From Burkholderia ambifaria (GTDB lineage: Bacteria > Pseudomonadota > Gammaproteobacteria > Burkholderiales > Burkholderiaceae): 64,000 nt of DNA. A program made the position numbers and the translations under genes. Under the pieces are notes generated by a model. It saw nothing but the letters and a program-made list of their open reading frames with translations. It had not been told where the DNA came from and ran no database searches. Below are positions 1 to 8,134 of the stretch, one piece after another. Numbering within the stretch: the first letter of the stretch is position 1; every line of letters begins with the position of its first letter. The stretch spans positions 1 through 64,000 of the forward strand of contig NZ_LKPJ01000033.1 in assembly GCF_001443045.1 (NCBI RefSeq). The letters run 5' to 3'.

Positions 1-1
1 C

Positions 2-169
2 ACGCCCGCCCACAGCTTCAGCACCCTGATGGCCGAGCTGGGCGGCATCGTGCGCAACACCTGCCACACGCCCGCGGCCGGGCCCGAGGCACCGACGTTC
101 GACATCGTCACGACGCCCAACCCGACGCAACGCCACGCGCTCGATCTGATCAAGCAGATCCGGCCGTAG
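2..169 (+). pseudogene. C-terminal end of a gene cut by the window edge; resembles an IS transposase tail
   Basis: An open frame enters from the left edge and stops with TAG at 167-169, giving the last 55 residues (TPAHSFSTLMAELGGIVRNT and onward, ending in LIKQIRP). The HSF-TLMAEL pattern, an RNT motif and a TTPNPTQRHALDL ending resemble the C-terminal tail of DDE transposases from insertion sequences in Burkholderia and Ralstonia, as I recall them. No DDE residues are in the visible part, so the assignment is tentative. It lies tail-to-tail with xerD, 80 bases away. Whether the gene is intact or already broken cannot be judged because only its 3' end is present. Confidence 0.45.
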
Positions 170-249
170 ACAGAACCCGCAACCCCGAACTCACGCCAAA
201 TGCTTGTGGCACAAGGGCAAACTCGCACTGTCGCTATTGGAACTTCGGG

Positions 250-1206
250 CTAGCCGCGCGGATGGTGCTGCGCGTGCAGCGTCTTCAGCCGCTCGCGCGC
301 GACGTGCGTGTAGATCTGCGTGGTCGAGATGTCGCTGTGGCCGAGCAGCAGCTGCACGACGCGCAGGTCGGCGCCGTGGTTCAGCAGGTGCGTCGCGAAC
401 GCGTGCCGCAGCGTATGCGGCGACAGGTGCGCGCGCACGTCGGCCTGCTGCGCGTGGCGCTTGATGATGTTCCAGAACTGCTGGCGCGTCATCCCGTCGC
501 CGCGCGCGGTCACGAACAGCGCGTCGGCCGCGCGTGCGCCAAGCAGCGCCGGCCGCGCGTCGCGCAGGTAGCGCTCGATCCAGCCGTGCGCGACTTCTCC
601 GAACGGCACGAGCCGTTCCTTCGAACCCTTGCCCATCACGCGCACGACGCCCTCGTTGAGACCGACCTCGACGGTCTTCAGCGTGACGAGCTCGCTCACG
701 CGCAGCCCGCTCGCGTACATCAGCTCGAGCATCGTGCGATCGCGCAGGCCGAGCGGCGTGCCGATGTCGGGTGCGCCGAGCAGCGCCTCGACCTGTGCCT
801 CCGACAGCGTCGACGGAAACCGCGCGGCCTGTTTCGCGGACGTGATCCGCAGCGTCGGATCGGCGTTCGCGCGATGCTCGCGCACGGCCCAGCCGTAATA
901 GCGCCTGAACACGGACAACCGCCGGTTCGACGACGTCGCCTTGCCGTCGCTGCGCGCGGCGATGTAGTCCGTCACCATCGCTTCGTCGACCGAATCGAGC
1001 GGCGCGCCGTGCGTCGCGGCCAGCCATTGCGAAAACAGCACCAGATCGCGCCGGTACGCGTCGAGCGTGTTGCGCGCGAGCCCGTGCTCGAGCCACAGCG
1101 CATCGCAGAACACGTCGATCGACGCGCGACTCGCAAGCAGCGCGGGCGATGCGGCGGCGGCATCGCCGTCGGACGCGGAATCGGGGGAAAGCAGCGGTTC
1201 GCTCAT
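250..1206 (-). CDS. xerD: Tyrosine site-specific recombinase XerD
   Basis: Chromosome-dimer resolvase that acts with XerC at dif under FtsK control. The 318-residue product has an N-terminal SAM-like core-binding domain (about 28-112) and a C-terminal catalytic domain. All catalytic positions are visible: Arg169 (ASGLRVSEL), Lys193 (GKGSKERLVP), His264 and Arg267 (SPHTLRHAFATH), His290 (LLGHSDIST) and Tyr299 (TQIYTHV). It is slightly longer than typical XerD (about 300) because of an Ala/Asp-rich N terminus. The ATG is chosen because it overlaps the ogt stop codon (ATGA), implying translational coupling. XerC is not in the window, so the D rather than C assignment rests on overall similarity. 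Confidence 0.9.
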   Translation of the reverse strand: MSEPLLSPDSASDGDAAAASPALLASRASIDVFCDALWLEHGLARNTLDAYRRDLVLFSQWLAATHGAPLDSVDEAMVTDYIAARSDGKATSSNRRLSVFRRYYGWAVREHRANADPTLRITSAKQAARFPSTLSEAQVEALLGAPDIGTPLGLRDRTMLELMYASGLRVSELVTLKTVEVGLNEGVVRVMGKGSKERLVPFGEVAHGWIERYLRDARPALLGARAADALFVTARGDGMTRQQFWNIIKRHAQQADVRAHLSPHTLRHAFATHLLNHGADLRVVQLLLGHSDISTTQIYTHVARERLKTLHAQHHPRG

Positions 1207-1673
1207 CGGTACGGCACGCCCTCGTGCGCCAGCAGCCAGCGCTTCACTGTCTGGTAATAGCCATTGTCGTCGTGGTTCGCGAAGCCGCCGAGGCCGCCCG
1301 CGGCGACGACGCGATGGCACGGAATCACGAGCGGGAAATAGTTCGCGCCGCACGCCTGGCCGACCGCGCGCGGCGCGCTGCCGATCCGCTTCGCGACCTG
1401 GCCGTAGGTCAGCACCGTGCCCGGCGGAATGTCGCTGATCACGTTCCACACGCGATGCTGGAAGGCGCTGCCGACGTCGGCGAGCGGCAGGTCGAAGCGC
1501 GCCGATGCGCGCTCGAAATAACGTTCGATCTGCTTGACCGCGCGCTTCGCGAGCGGCGAGTCAGGCTCGACCGACTTGACCGACTCGGGCAGATAGACGA
1601 TCTCGCGCACCACCGCGGCATCGGTGCGGATGCCGACCTTGCCGAACGGTGCGTCGATGACTGCGTTGAACAT
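1203..1673 (-). CDS. ogt: Methylated-DNA-[protein]-cysteine S-methyltransferase
   Basis: Suicide DNA-repair enzyme that moves the methyl group of O6-methylguanine to its own cysteine. The 156-residue product carries the diagnostic active site PCHRVV with acceptor Cys119, preceded by the helix-turn-helix part of the DNA-binding domain (TYGQVAKRIGSAPRAVGQA, about 89-107). It has no AdaA-like N-terminal DNA-binding domain, so it is the short Ogt/MGMT type. The start at 1673 is preferred over an upstream in-frame ATG because a GAGGAG ribosome site lies just before it. It overlaps xerD by four bases and is followed upstream by queG in the same direction. Confidence 0.9.
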   Translation of the reverse strand: MFNAVIDAPFGKVGIRTDAAVVREIVYLPESVKSVEPDSPLAKRAVKQIERYFERASARFDLPLADVGSAFQHRVWNVISDIPPGTVLTYGQVAKRIGSAPRAVGQACGANYFPLVIPCHRVVAAGGLGGFANHDDNGYYQTVKRWLLAHEGVPYR

Positions 1674-1736
1674 GAGTTTCTCCTCACCGGTGAAACGCGC
1701 GGCGCCGCCGCGCGCCGACGACACTTTACGCCGCCT

Positions 1737-2972
1737 TCATGCGGCACGCAGCGCCCACTCGACATGCTCGCGCACGATCGGCGACGGATCGTCGGCCCGT
1801 GCGCGCAACGCGGCGACGATCGCGTCGCGCGCATCGGGCGCGAGCCGGTCGGCCGGCGCGCGCAACGCATTGCCGAGCCCGACCGCGAGATTGCGCAGCC
1901 AGCTTTCATGGCCGATGCGCCGGATCGCGCTGCCCTGCATCCGCGTATCGAACGTGTCGGCGTCCCAGCCGAACAACTCGACGAGCGTCGCGCGGTCGAG
2001 CCCGTGCCGCACGTCGAAATCGGCGACGGGCGCGGCCTGCGCGAACTTGTTCCACGGACACACGAGCTGGCAGTCGTCGCAGCCGTACACGCGGTTGCCG
2101 ATCATCGGCCGCAGCGGCTCCGGAATGCTGCCTTTCAGTTCGATCGTCAGGTACGAGATGCAGCGGCGCGCGTCGACGCGATACGGCTCGACGATCGCGC
2201 CGGTCGGGCATGCGCCGATGCAGCGCGTGCAGCTGCCGCAGTGCGCGCCGGGCGTCTCGGGCGCGACGTCGGGCGCCGTTTGCGCGTCGGTCGGCAGCGG
2301 AACGTCGACGTAGATCTCGCCGAGGAAGAACAGCGAACCCGCGTCGCGCTGCAGCAGCAGCGTGTGCTTGCCGCGCCAGCCGACGCCGGCCTTCTGCGCG
2401 AGCTCGACCTCGAGCACCGGCGCCGAATCGGTGAACACGCGGTAGCCGAATGCGCCGATCTCGCGCTCGATGCGCTCCGCGAGCGTCTGCAGCCGGTTGC
2501 GCAGCACCTTGTGATAGTCGCGGCCGCGTGCGTAGATCGACACGACGGCCGCCTGCGGATCGTCGAGGCGCGCGCGCTCGCGCGCGCGCCAGTCGTGCGG
2601 CGCGAGCGCGCCGGATGACGCATCGGGCGCGCCAGCGGCGAGCGTTTCGGCCGGCAGATAGGCGAGCCGCGCGGAGATCACGCGTCGCGTACCGGCCACA
2701 AGTTCGGCCGGCCGCGCGCGTTTCATCCCGTGTTTCGCCATATAATCCATTTCGCCGTGGTACCCGGCTTCCAGCCAGGCGGCGAGGCCTGCTTCGGCAT
2801 CCGAGAGATCGGTATCGCTGATGCCGATCGCCCCGAAACCCAATTCGCGCCCCCACGCCCTGATGCGAGCGGCGAGCGCGGTCAACGTCGCATCATCGAG
2901 CGCGCACGGCGCCGCGCCTTCGGCACGAGTCGAAGGCCTGTCGGATGCGGCGAGTTCCGGTAATCGGTTCAT
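1737..2972 (-). CDS. queG: Epoxyqueuosine reductase QueG
   Basis: Cobalamin- and Fe-S-dependent enzyme of the last step of queuosine synthesis, reducing epoxyqueuosine to queuosine in tRNA anticodons. The 411-residue protein has the DUF1730-type N-terminal domain and a ferredoxin-like double 4Fe-4S module: Cys245/248/251/255 in CGSCTRCIGACP and Cys298/301/305 in CDDCQLVCPW. A HEAT-like C-terminal segment follows (IGHESWLRNLAVGLGNALR). Its start codon is only 17 bases from the divergent tsaE start, so both promoters must sit inside neighbouring coding sequence or in that minimal gap. The same divergent queG/tsaE pairing is common in beta-proteobacteria. Confidence 0.93.
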   Translation of the reverse strand: MNRLPELAASDRPSTRAEGAAPCALDDATLTALAARIRAWGRELGFGAIGISDTDLSDAEAGLAAWLEAGYHGEMDYMAKHGMKRARPAELVAGTRRVISARLAYLPAETLAAGAPDASSGALAPHDWRARERARLDDPQAAVVSIYARGRDYHKVLRNRLQTLAERIEREIGAFGYRVFTDSAPVLEVELAQKAGVGWRGKHTLLLQRDAGSLFFLGEIYVDVPLPTDAQTAPDVAPETPGAHCGSCTRCIGACPTGAIVEPYRVDARRCISYLTIELKGSIPEPLRPMIGNRVYGCDDCQLVCPWNKFAQAAPVADFDVRHGLDRATLVELFGWDADTFDTRMQGSAIRRIGHESWLRNLAVGLGNALRAPADRLAPDARDAIVAALRARADDPSPIVREHVEWALRAA

Positions 2973-2989
2973 CGCACTATTTTACGAGA

Positions 2990-3541
2990 ATGCCAGCCAC
3001 GTCCCATACGCCTCATGCCGACACGCTGCCCGCCCCGCTCGCGGAGCGCGTGATCGCACTCGCCGACGAAGCGGCGACCGAGGCCTTCGGCACCCGCTTC
3101 GCGCACGCGCTCGACGCGGCACGCAGCGAACTCGCCCACGCGCACGCGTTCGACGGGCTGCAGATCCAGTTGATCGGCGACCTCGGCGCGGGCAAGACGA
3201 CCCTCGTGCGCGCGATCCTGCGCGGCCTCGGCCACCCGGGACGCGTACGCAGCCCGACCTACACACTCGTCGAACCCTATGCGTTCGCACGCGACGACGG
3301 GGAACTTGAGGTCTATCACTTCGATCTGTATCGATTCAACGATCCGGCCGAGTGGTCCGACGCAGGCTTTCGCGAATATTTCAATTCCAGCGCGATCTGT
3401 CTCGTCGAATGGCCGCAACAGGCGGGCACCCTGCTCGGCGTGCCCGATCTGGTTTTCTCGCTCGACGTGGATGGCGACGGCCGCGCCCTCACCGTCCGGG
3501 CGTACAGCGCTTCAGGAAAGGCATGTCTCGAAAGATGTTGA
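2990..3541 (+). CDS. tsaE: tRNA threonylcarbamoyladenosine biosynthesis ATPase TsaE
   Basis: P-loop ATPase that works with TsaB and TsaD to install threonylcarbamoyl on A37 of ANN-decoding tRNAs. The 183-residue product has a Walker A motif GDLGAGKTT (about 63-71), the family motif SPTYTLVEPY and the segment VYHFDLYRF. The C-terminal VEWPQQA motif is also typical. The start at 2990 is chosen because it gives the expected length and clears queG; an in-frame ATG at 2945 would overlap queG. The last 19 bases overlap amiC, a usual arrangement in which both are co-transcribed. Confidence 0.92.
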   Translation: MPATSHTPHADTLPAPLAERVIALADEAATEAFGTRFAHALDAARSELAHAHAFDGLQIQLIGDLGAGKTTLVRAILRGLGHPGRVRSPTYTLVEPYAFARDDGELEVYHFDLYRFNDPAEWSDAGFREYFNSSAICLVEWPQQAGTLLGVPDLVFSLDVDGDGRALTVRAYSASGKACLERC

Positions 3542-5049
3542 TCAAACCGTTCCGCTCGATCGAATCGGCGGCCACCGCGACGCACAACTGGCGGCGCCGC
3601 CAGATCCTGTGCGCGGGCGCGTCGACGCTGGTGCTCGGTCTCGTCGCACCGCGGCTCGCGCACGCGTCGTCGGTGCTCGGCGTGCGCGTGTGGCCGGCGC
3701 GCGATTACACGCGCGTCACGATCGAATCCGACCAGCCGCTGCAGAATAGCCAACAGCTGTTGCAGGGGCCCGACCGGCTCGTCGTCGACCTGAACGGGCT
3801 CGATCTCGACCAGGCGCTGCGTGACCTCGTGTCGAAGATCGCGCCGAACGATCCGCAGATCCAGTCGGTGCGCGTCGGCCAGTACCAGCCGCACGTCGTG
3901 CGGATGGTGTTCGACCTGAAAGGCTCGGTGAAACCGCAGGTGTTCACGCTGCCGCCGGTGGGCACCTACAAGTACCGGCTCGTGTTCGACCTGTATCCGG
4001 CCGTCGCGCCCGATCCGCTGACCGACCTGATCGCGCAGACCGAACGCAAGGAACAGGCGCTCAACGACTCCGCGCGCGCGCAGCAGATGCAGCCGCCGAC
4101 CGCGCTCGCGGGCCCGGCCACACCGCCGCCCGGCACGGGCGACAACAGCGACGCGTTCTTCCAGCGCTTCGCGCAGAATACGCCGGCCACGCCGCGCACG
4201 CCACCGGCCGCCACGACGCCTTCCACGCCCGCGAAGCCGGCCGTCAAGCCGCCGCCCGTCATCGCGCGCCGCGACGACAGCGAGGACGACGGCGACACCT
4301 ACAAGTTCACCGCGCCGAAATCCGGCAAGGGCGGCACCGTGCGCCTGCTGACGGTCGCGATCGATCCGGGCCACGGCGGCGAGGATCCGGGCGCGATCGG
4401 CGGCGGCGGCACATACGAGAAGCACATCGCGCTCGACATCGCGAAGAAACTGCGCGCGAAGATCGACGGCGCGCCAAACATGCGCGCGATGATGACGCGC
4501 GACGCCGACTTCTTCGTGCCGCTGAACGTGCGCGTGCAGAAGGCACGCCGCGTCGGCGCGGATCTCTTCGTGTCGATCCACGCGGATGCGTTCACGACGC
4601 CGTCCGCGCGCGGCTCGTCGGTATTCGCGCTGTCCGACCACGGTGCGTCGAGCGCCGCCGCGCGCTGGCTCGCGAACAAGGAGAACTCGTCCGACCTGAT
4701 CGGCGGCATCAACATCAAGACGCAGGACGCAGCCGTGAGCCGCGCGCTGTTCGACATGTCGACGACCGCGCAGATCCGCGATTCGCTGCGCTACGGCAAC
4801 TACGTGCTGAAGGAAGTCGGCGGCATCAACAAGCTGCACAAGGGCTCGGTCGAGCAGGCCGGATTCGCGGTGCTGAAGGCGCCCGACATTCCGTCGATCC
4901 TCGTCGAGACCGCGTTCATCAGCAACCCGGACGAAGAGCGCAGGCTCAACGACGACAGCTATCGCGACGAGATGGCCGACGCGATCTTCCGCGGCATCAA
5001 GCGTTACTTTGCCGCGAATCCGCCGCTCGCGAAGAGCCGGATGGCCTGA
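3523..5049 (+). CDS. amiC: N-acetylmuramoyl-L-alanine amidase AmiC
   Basis: Periplasmic zinc amidase that splits septal peptidoglycan during daughter-cell separation. The N terminus carries a twin-arginine signal (RRRQIL at about 24-29, hydrophobic stretch, cleavage near AHA-SS), as known for E. coli AmiC. An AMIN septal-targeting domain follows (about 50-160), then a Pro/Thr-rich linker and an Amidase_3 domain. Zinc ligands visible are His284 (DPGHGGEDPG), Glu299 (YEKHIALD) and His353 (SIHADAF). The terminal catalytic Glu lies in ILVETAFISN. The 508-residue length assumes the ATG overlapping tsaE; a second ATG four codons later is equally possible. Confidence 0.92.
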   Translation: MSRKMLIKPFRSIESAATATHNWRRRQILCAGASTLVLGLVAPRLAHASSVLGVRVWPARDYTRVTIESDQPLQNSQQLLQGPDRLVVDLNGLDLDQALRDLVSKIAPNDPQIQSVRVGQYQPHVVRMVFDLKGSVKPQVFTLPPVGTYKYRLVFDLYPAVAPDPLTDLIAQTERKEQALNDSARAQQMQPPTALAGPATPPPGTGDNSDAFFQRFAQNTPATPRTPPAATTPSTPAKPAVKPPPVIARRDDSEDDGDTYKFTAPKSGKGGTVRLLTVAIDPGHGGEDPGAIGGGGTYEKHIALDIAKKLRAKIDGAPNMRAMMTRDADFFVPLNVRVQKARRVGADLFVSIHADAFTTPSARGSSVFALSDHGASSAAARWLANKENSSDLIGGINIKTQDAAVSRALFDMSTTAQIRDSLRYGNYVLKEVGGINKLHKGSVEQAGFAVLKAPDIPSILVETAFISNPDEERRLNDDSYRDEMADAIFRGIKRYFAANPPLAKSRMA

Positions 5050-5071
5050 AGCACGGCCGCTCCTCCCGCGC

Positions 5072-5096
5072 CGCCGGCACGCGCTGCGTGCCGGCG
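5072..5096. terminator. Hairpin between convergent amiC and eamA
   Basis: A perfect 11-bp stem (5072-5082 pairing with 5086-5096) with a 3-base loop lies in the 49-base gap between the converging amiC and eamA stop codons. There is no clear T-run on either side, so it may be a weak bidirectional terminator or an mRNA 3'-end stabiliser. Confidence 0.45.
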
Positions 5097-5098
5097 CG

Positions 5099-5980
5099 TC
5101 ACGACGCCGCGAAGCGGCGCATCAGCTTCCCGCCGAACACGTTCACCGCAAGCCCGCCCATCACGAGCGCGGCGCCGATCAGCTGCGCCCGTGTCAGGTG
5201 CTCGTCGAGCAGCAGCGCCGACGACGCGAGCCCGACGATCGGCACCAGCAGCGAGAACTGCGCGACCTGCGCGGCCGGATAGCGCGACATCAGCCGGCTC
5301 CACAAGCCGTAGCCGACGAGCGTCGCGATGAACGCGAGATAGACGACCGCGAAGATCGACGCGCCGTCCAGCCCGACCAGCGCGGCCTCGATCCGCTGCG
5401 GCCCCTCGAACCACAGCGACAGCAGGAAGAACGGCACGGGCGGCACGAGGCTCGCCCACACGACGAGCGACACGAGGTTCGCACGGCCGACCTTCTTCGT
5501 GACGATGTTGCCGAACGCCCACATCGCGGCCGAGCAGATGGTCAGCAGGAAGCCTGCGAGCGTCATCGCGCCGCCGCCCTGCACCGCGATCACGACGAGC
5601 CCGGCCGCGGCGATCGCAAGCCCGATCAGGTTCTGCACGCGCAGCCGCTCGCCGAGGAACAGCATCGCGAACACCAGCGTGAAGAACGCCTGCGACTGCA
5701 GCACGAGCGACGCGAGGCCGGCCGGCATGCCGACGTACATGCCGGTGAACAGGAATACGAACTGGCCGAGCTGGATCGTCGCGCCGTACAGGATCAGCAT
5801 GCGCCACGGAATCTGCGGCCGGCGTACGAAGAACACCGCGGGCACCGCCGCGAGCGTGAAGCGCAGCGCGCCGAGCAGCATCGGCGGCATCCCGTGCAGG
5901 CCGACCTTGATCACGACGAAGTTCACGCCCCACGCCAGGATCACGACCAGCGCGAGCAGCAAGTCCTTCGGGGCCATCAT
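5099..5980 (-). CDS. eamA: EamA-family exporter (O-acetylserine/cysteine exporter type)
   Basis: Inner-membrane drug/metabolite transporter of the DMT superfamily with two EamA repeats and about ten predicted membrane helices over 293 residues. The N-terminal pattern AWGVNFVVIKVGLHGMPPMLL and the segments GMPAGLASLVLQSQAFFT and LLVPIVGLASSALLLDE closely match E. coli EamA/YdeD, which exports cysteine-pathway metabolites. Substrate here is inferred. Two adjacent ATGs are available; the first is used because GAGGAG is optimally placed before it. It is monocistronic, convergent with amiC and divergent from the pirin gene. Confidence 0.8.
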   Translation of the reverse strand: MMAPKDLLLALVVILAWGVNFVVIKVGLHGMPPMLLGALRFTLAAVPAVFFVRRPQIPWRMLILYGATIQLGQFVFLFTGMYVGMPAGLASLVLQSQAFFTLVFAMLFLGERLRVQNLIGLAIAAAGLVVIAVQGGGAMTLAGFLLTICSAAMWAFGNIVTKKVGRANLVSLVVWASLVPPVPFFLLSLWFEGPQRIEAALVGLDGASIFAVVYLAFIATLVGYGLWSRLMSRYPAAQVAQFSLLVPIVGLASSALLLDEHLTRAQLIGAALVMGGLAVNVFGGKLMRRFAAS

Positions 5981-6213
5981 CGGCGTCTCCTCGATTTCGA
6001 CGGGTCGTTCTGAAGCCGGTCAGTCTACCGGGTTTCGCCGCATGGCCCGATACCCGCACGGCGCGCATGGAATCGGCAACGTGCGGTGACTGAGCGGCAA
6101 CTGAGCGGCAGCGGAAAACCGCAAAACCACATCGCGCGTGCCCGCCCCTGCACCGACACCGCCGGACTGCGCGCGCGTCACGGCCGTTGCGCGCTTCGCC
6201 GCGGCGACGCCAG

Positions 6214-6219
6214 TACAAT
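6214..6219 (+). promoter_or_regulatory. Possible -10 element for the pirin gene
   Basis: TACAAT lies 36 bases before the pirin start in an otherwise GC-rich 274-base gap between divergent eamA and pirin genes. A convincing -35 at 17 bases is not evident, so the assignment is weak. I see no other gene or structure in this gap. Confidence 0.3.
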
Positions 6220-6254
6220 GACCGGCATTCCAGCCGTTCCGCACGAGGCCCGTC

Positions 6255-7136
6255 ATGACTGATCCGATCAAAGCCTTGCTGAAGCCGCACATCCGCGACA
6301 TCGGCAACCTGCAGGTACGCCGCACGCTGCCCGCGCTCGCCGCGCGCCTCGTCGGACCGTTCATCTTCTTCGATCACATGGGGCCCGCGGCGCTGCCGGC
6401 CGGCACCGGGCTCGACGTGCGTCCGCACCCGCACATCGGGCTTGCCACCGTGACCTACCTGTTCGACGGCGCGATCCTGCACCGCGACAGCCTCGGCTCG
6501 CTGCAGGAGATCGTACCGGGCGACGTGAACTGGATGACGGCCGGCCGCGGCATCGTCCATTCGGAGCGCACGCCCGACGCGCAGCGCGCGAGCGGCCATA
6601 CGGTGCACGGGATCCAGACCTGGGTCGCGCTGCCCGTCGCCCACGAGACCACCGAGCCGTCGTTCGAGCACCATGCGGCCGACACGCTGCCCAAGCGCAA
6701 CGAAGACGGCGTGTCGCTGACGGTGATCGCCGGCGACGCGTTCGGCCTGCGCTCGCCCGTCACGACGTTCTCGCGCACGCTGTACGTCGCCGCCGAATTC
6801 GCGGCCGGCGGCCGCCTCGAACTCGACGCGTCGCACGCGGAACGCGCGGTCTACGTGGTCGACGGCGACCTGACGATCGACGGCACGCCGGTGCCGGCCG
6901 AGCAGATGGCCGTGCTCGCGCCGGGTGCAACCGTCACGCTCGCGAGCGTCAACGGCGCACGCGCGATGCTGCTGGGCGGCGACAAGATCGACGGCGAACG
7001 CTTCATCGAATGGAATTTCGTTGCCAGCAGCCGCGACGCGATCGAGCGCGCGAAAGTGGCCTGGACGAACCAGGAAATGGGCAAGGTGCCCGGCGAAACC
7101 GAGTGGATTCCGCTGCCCGAATCGAAGCCGCGTTGA
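6255..7136 (+). CDS. Pirin family bicupin protein
   Basis: The 293-residue product has the N-terminal pirin cupin with the metal-binding pattern HPHIGLATVTYLFDG and the downstream WMTAGRGIVHSE motif, then a C-terminal pirin_C cupin (ERAVYVVDGDL). Members bind Fe and some act as quercetinases or redox sensors; which role applies here cannot be read from sequence. The gene is followed after 52 bases by the thioredoxin-TPR gene on the same strand, suggesting a shared transcript linked to redox stress. The ATG is preceded by GAGG. Length is normal for the family. Confidence 0.85.
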   Translation: MTDPIKALLKPHIRDIGNLQVRRTLPALAARLVGPFIFFDHMGPAALPAGTGLDVRPHPHIGLATVTYLFDGAILHRDSLGSLQEIVPGDVNWMTAGRGIVHSERTPDAQRASGHTVHGIQTWVALPVAHETTEPSFEHHAADTLPKRNEDGVSLTVIAGDAFGLRSPVTTFSRTLYVAAEFAAGGRLELDASHAERAVYVVDGDLTIDGTPVPAEQMAVLAPGATVTLASVNGARAMLLGGDKIDGERFIEWNFVASSRDAIERAKVAWTNQEMGKVPGETEWIPLPESKPR

Positions 7137-7188
7137 AAAAAGGGCGCGCCGCCCCCATCCTGACGACATTCGAACGGAAGAGAACGAC

Positions 7189-8034
7189 ATGGACACCACG
7201 CTTGCCACTTTCGAGAAAGACGTCATCGAGGCGTCGCTGGACACGCCCGTGCTGGTCGACTTCTGGGCGCCGTGGTGCGGCCCCTGCAAGACGCTCGGTC
7301 CGCTGCTCGAAAAGCTCGAAGCCGACTACGAAGGCCGCTGGAAGCTCGTGAAGGTGAACGTCGACGAGAACCAGGAGCTCGCCGCGCACTTCCAGACGCG
7401 CAGCATCCCGCACGTGATCGCGTTTGCCGACGGGCGCCCGGTCGACCAGTTCGTCGGCGTGCTGCCGGAGGGCCAGTTGCGCGCATTCCTCGACCGGCTG
7501 CTGCCGGCGCCCGACGAAGCCGAACGCCGCGCCGCGCAATACGCGATCGCCGAGTCGCGCTACGACGATGCGCTCACCCACCTCGAAGCGGCGCTTGCGC
7601 TGAACCCCGGCTACGACGACGCACGGCTCGACCTGATCGAGCTGCTGCTCGCGAGCAACCAGGTGGAGGCCGCGCGCGCCGAGGCCGAGCGCCTGTCGCC
7701 GACCGTACAGGGTGCCGATCCGCGCTACCAGGCGATCAAGACCCGTTTCGATGCGCTCGACGCGACGGCCGACCTGCCGCCGACCGACGCGCTCGAAGCG
7801 CGCATCGCGGCGAACCCCGCCGATCTCGACGCACGCTTCGACCTCGCGCAGAGCCTGATCGCGCGACGCGCGTACGAAGGCGCGCTCGAGCAATTGCTGG
7901 AAATCGTGTTGCGCGATCGCGCGTATGGCGACGATCTCGGCCGCCGCACGATGATTTCGGTGTTCGAGCTGGCGGGCGATCGCCCCGAGCTCGTCGCCGC
8001 ATGGCGGCGCAAGCTGAGCATGGCGCTCAACTGA
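7189..8034 (+). CDS. cnoX: Thioredoxin-TPR co-chaperone CnoX/YbbN family
   Basis: Cytoplasmic thioredoxin-fold protein fused to TPR repeats, a family known to protect and hand over oxidation-sensitive clients to GroEL/DnaK. Residues 1-110 are the thioredoxin domain, and residues about 118-280 form TPR-like helices (AESRYDDALTHLEAALALNP; LAQSLIARRAYEGALEQLL). The redox site is WCGPC at 29-33. That is an intact thioredoxin motif, unlike the SxxC of E. coli CnoX, so this copy probably keeps oxidoreductase activity. The ATG is preceded by a GGAAGAGA-type site. Length 281 fits the family. Confidence 0.88.
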   Translation: MDTTLATFEKDVIEASLDTPVLVDFWAPWCGPCKTLGPLLEKLEADYEGRWKLVKVNVDENQELAAHFQTRSIPHVIAFADGRPVDQFVGVLPEGQLRAFLDRLLPAPDEAERRAAQYAIAESRYDDALTHLEAALALNPGYDDARLDLIELLLASNQVEAARAEAERLSPTVQGADPRYQAIKTRFDALDATADLPPTDALEARIAANPADLDARFDLAQSLIARRAYEGALEQLLEIVLRDRAYGDDLGRRTMISVFELAGDRPELVAAWRRKLSMALN

Positions 8035-8044
8035 CGAACGGCCG

Positions 8045-8065
8045 GCCGGGCCGCCATGGCCCGGC
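8045..8065. terminator. GC-rich hairpin between convergent cnoX and tcdA
   Basis: An 8-bp perfect stem (8045-8052 with 8058-8065) with a 5-base loop lies just after the cnoX stop. No T-run follows, so function as an intrinsic terminator is uncertain. Confidence 0.35.
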
Positions 8066-8134
8066 TGCATCGTCGTCGCGCGCGGCTGGCCTGCCGCGCC
8101 GCAGCATGCCGTCGCGCGCCGATCGATTTGCGGA

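Noticed and set aside
3316..4839. A 507-codon antisense frame over amiC
   Set aside because: Arg/His-rich shadow without motifs; AmiC domains are unambiguous on the plus strand.
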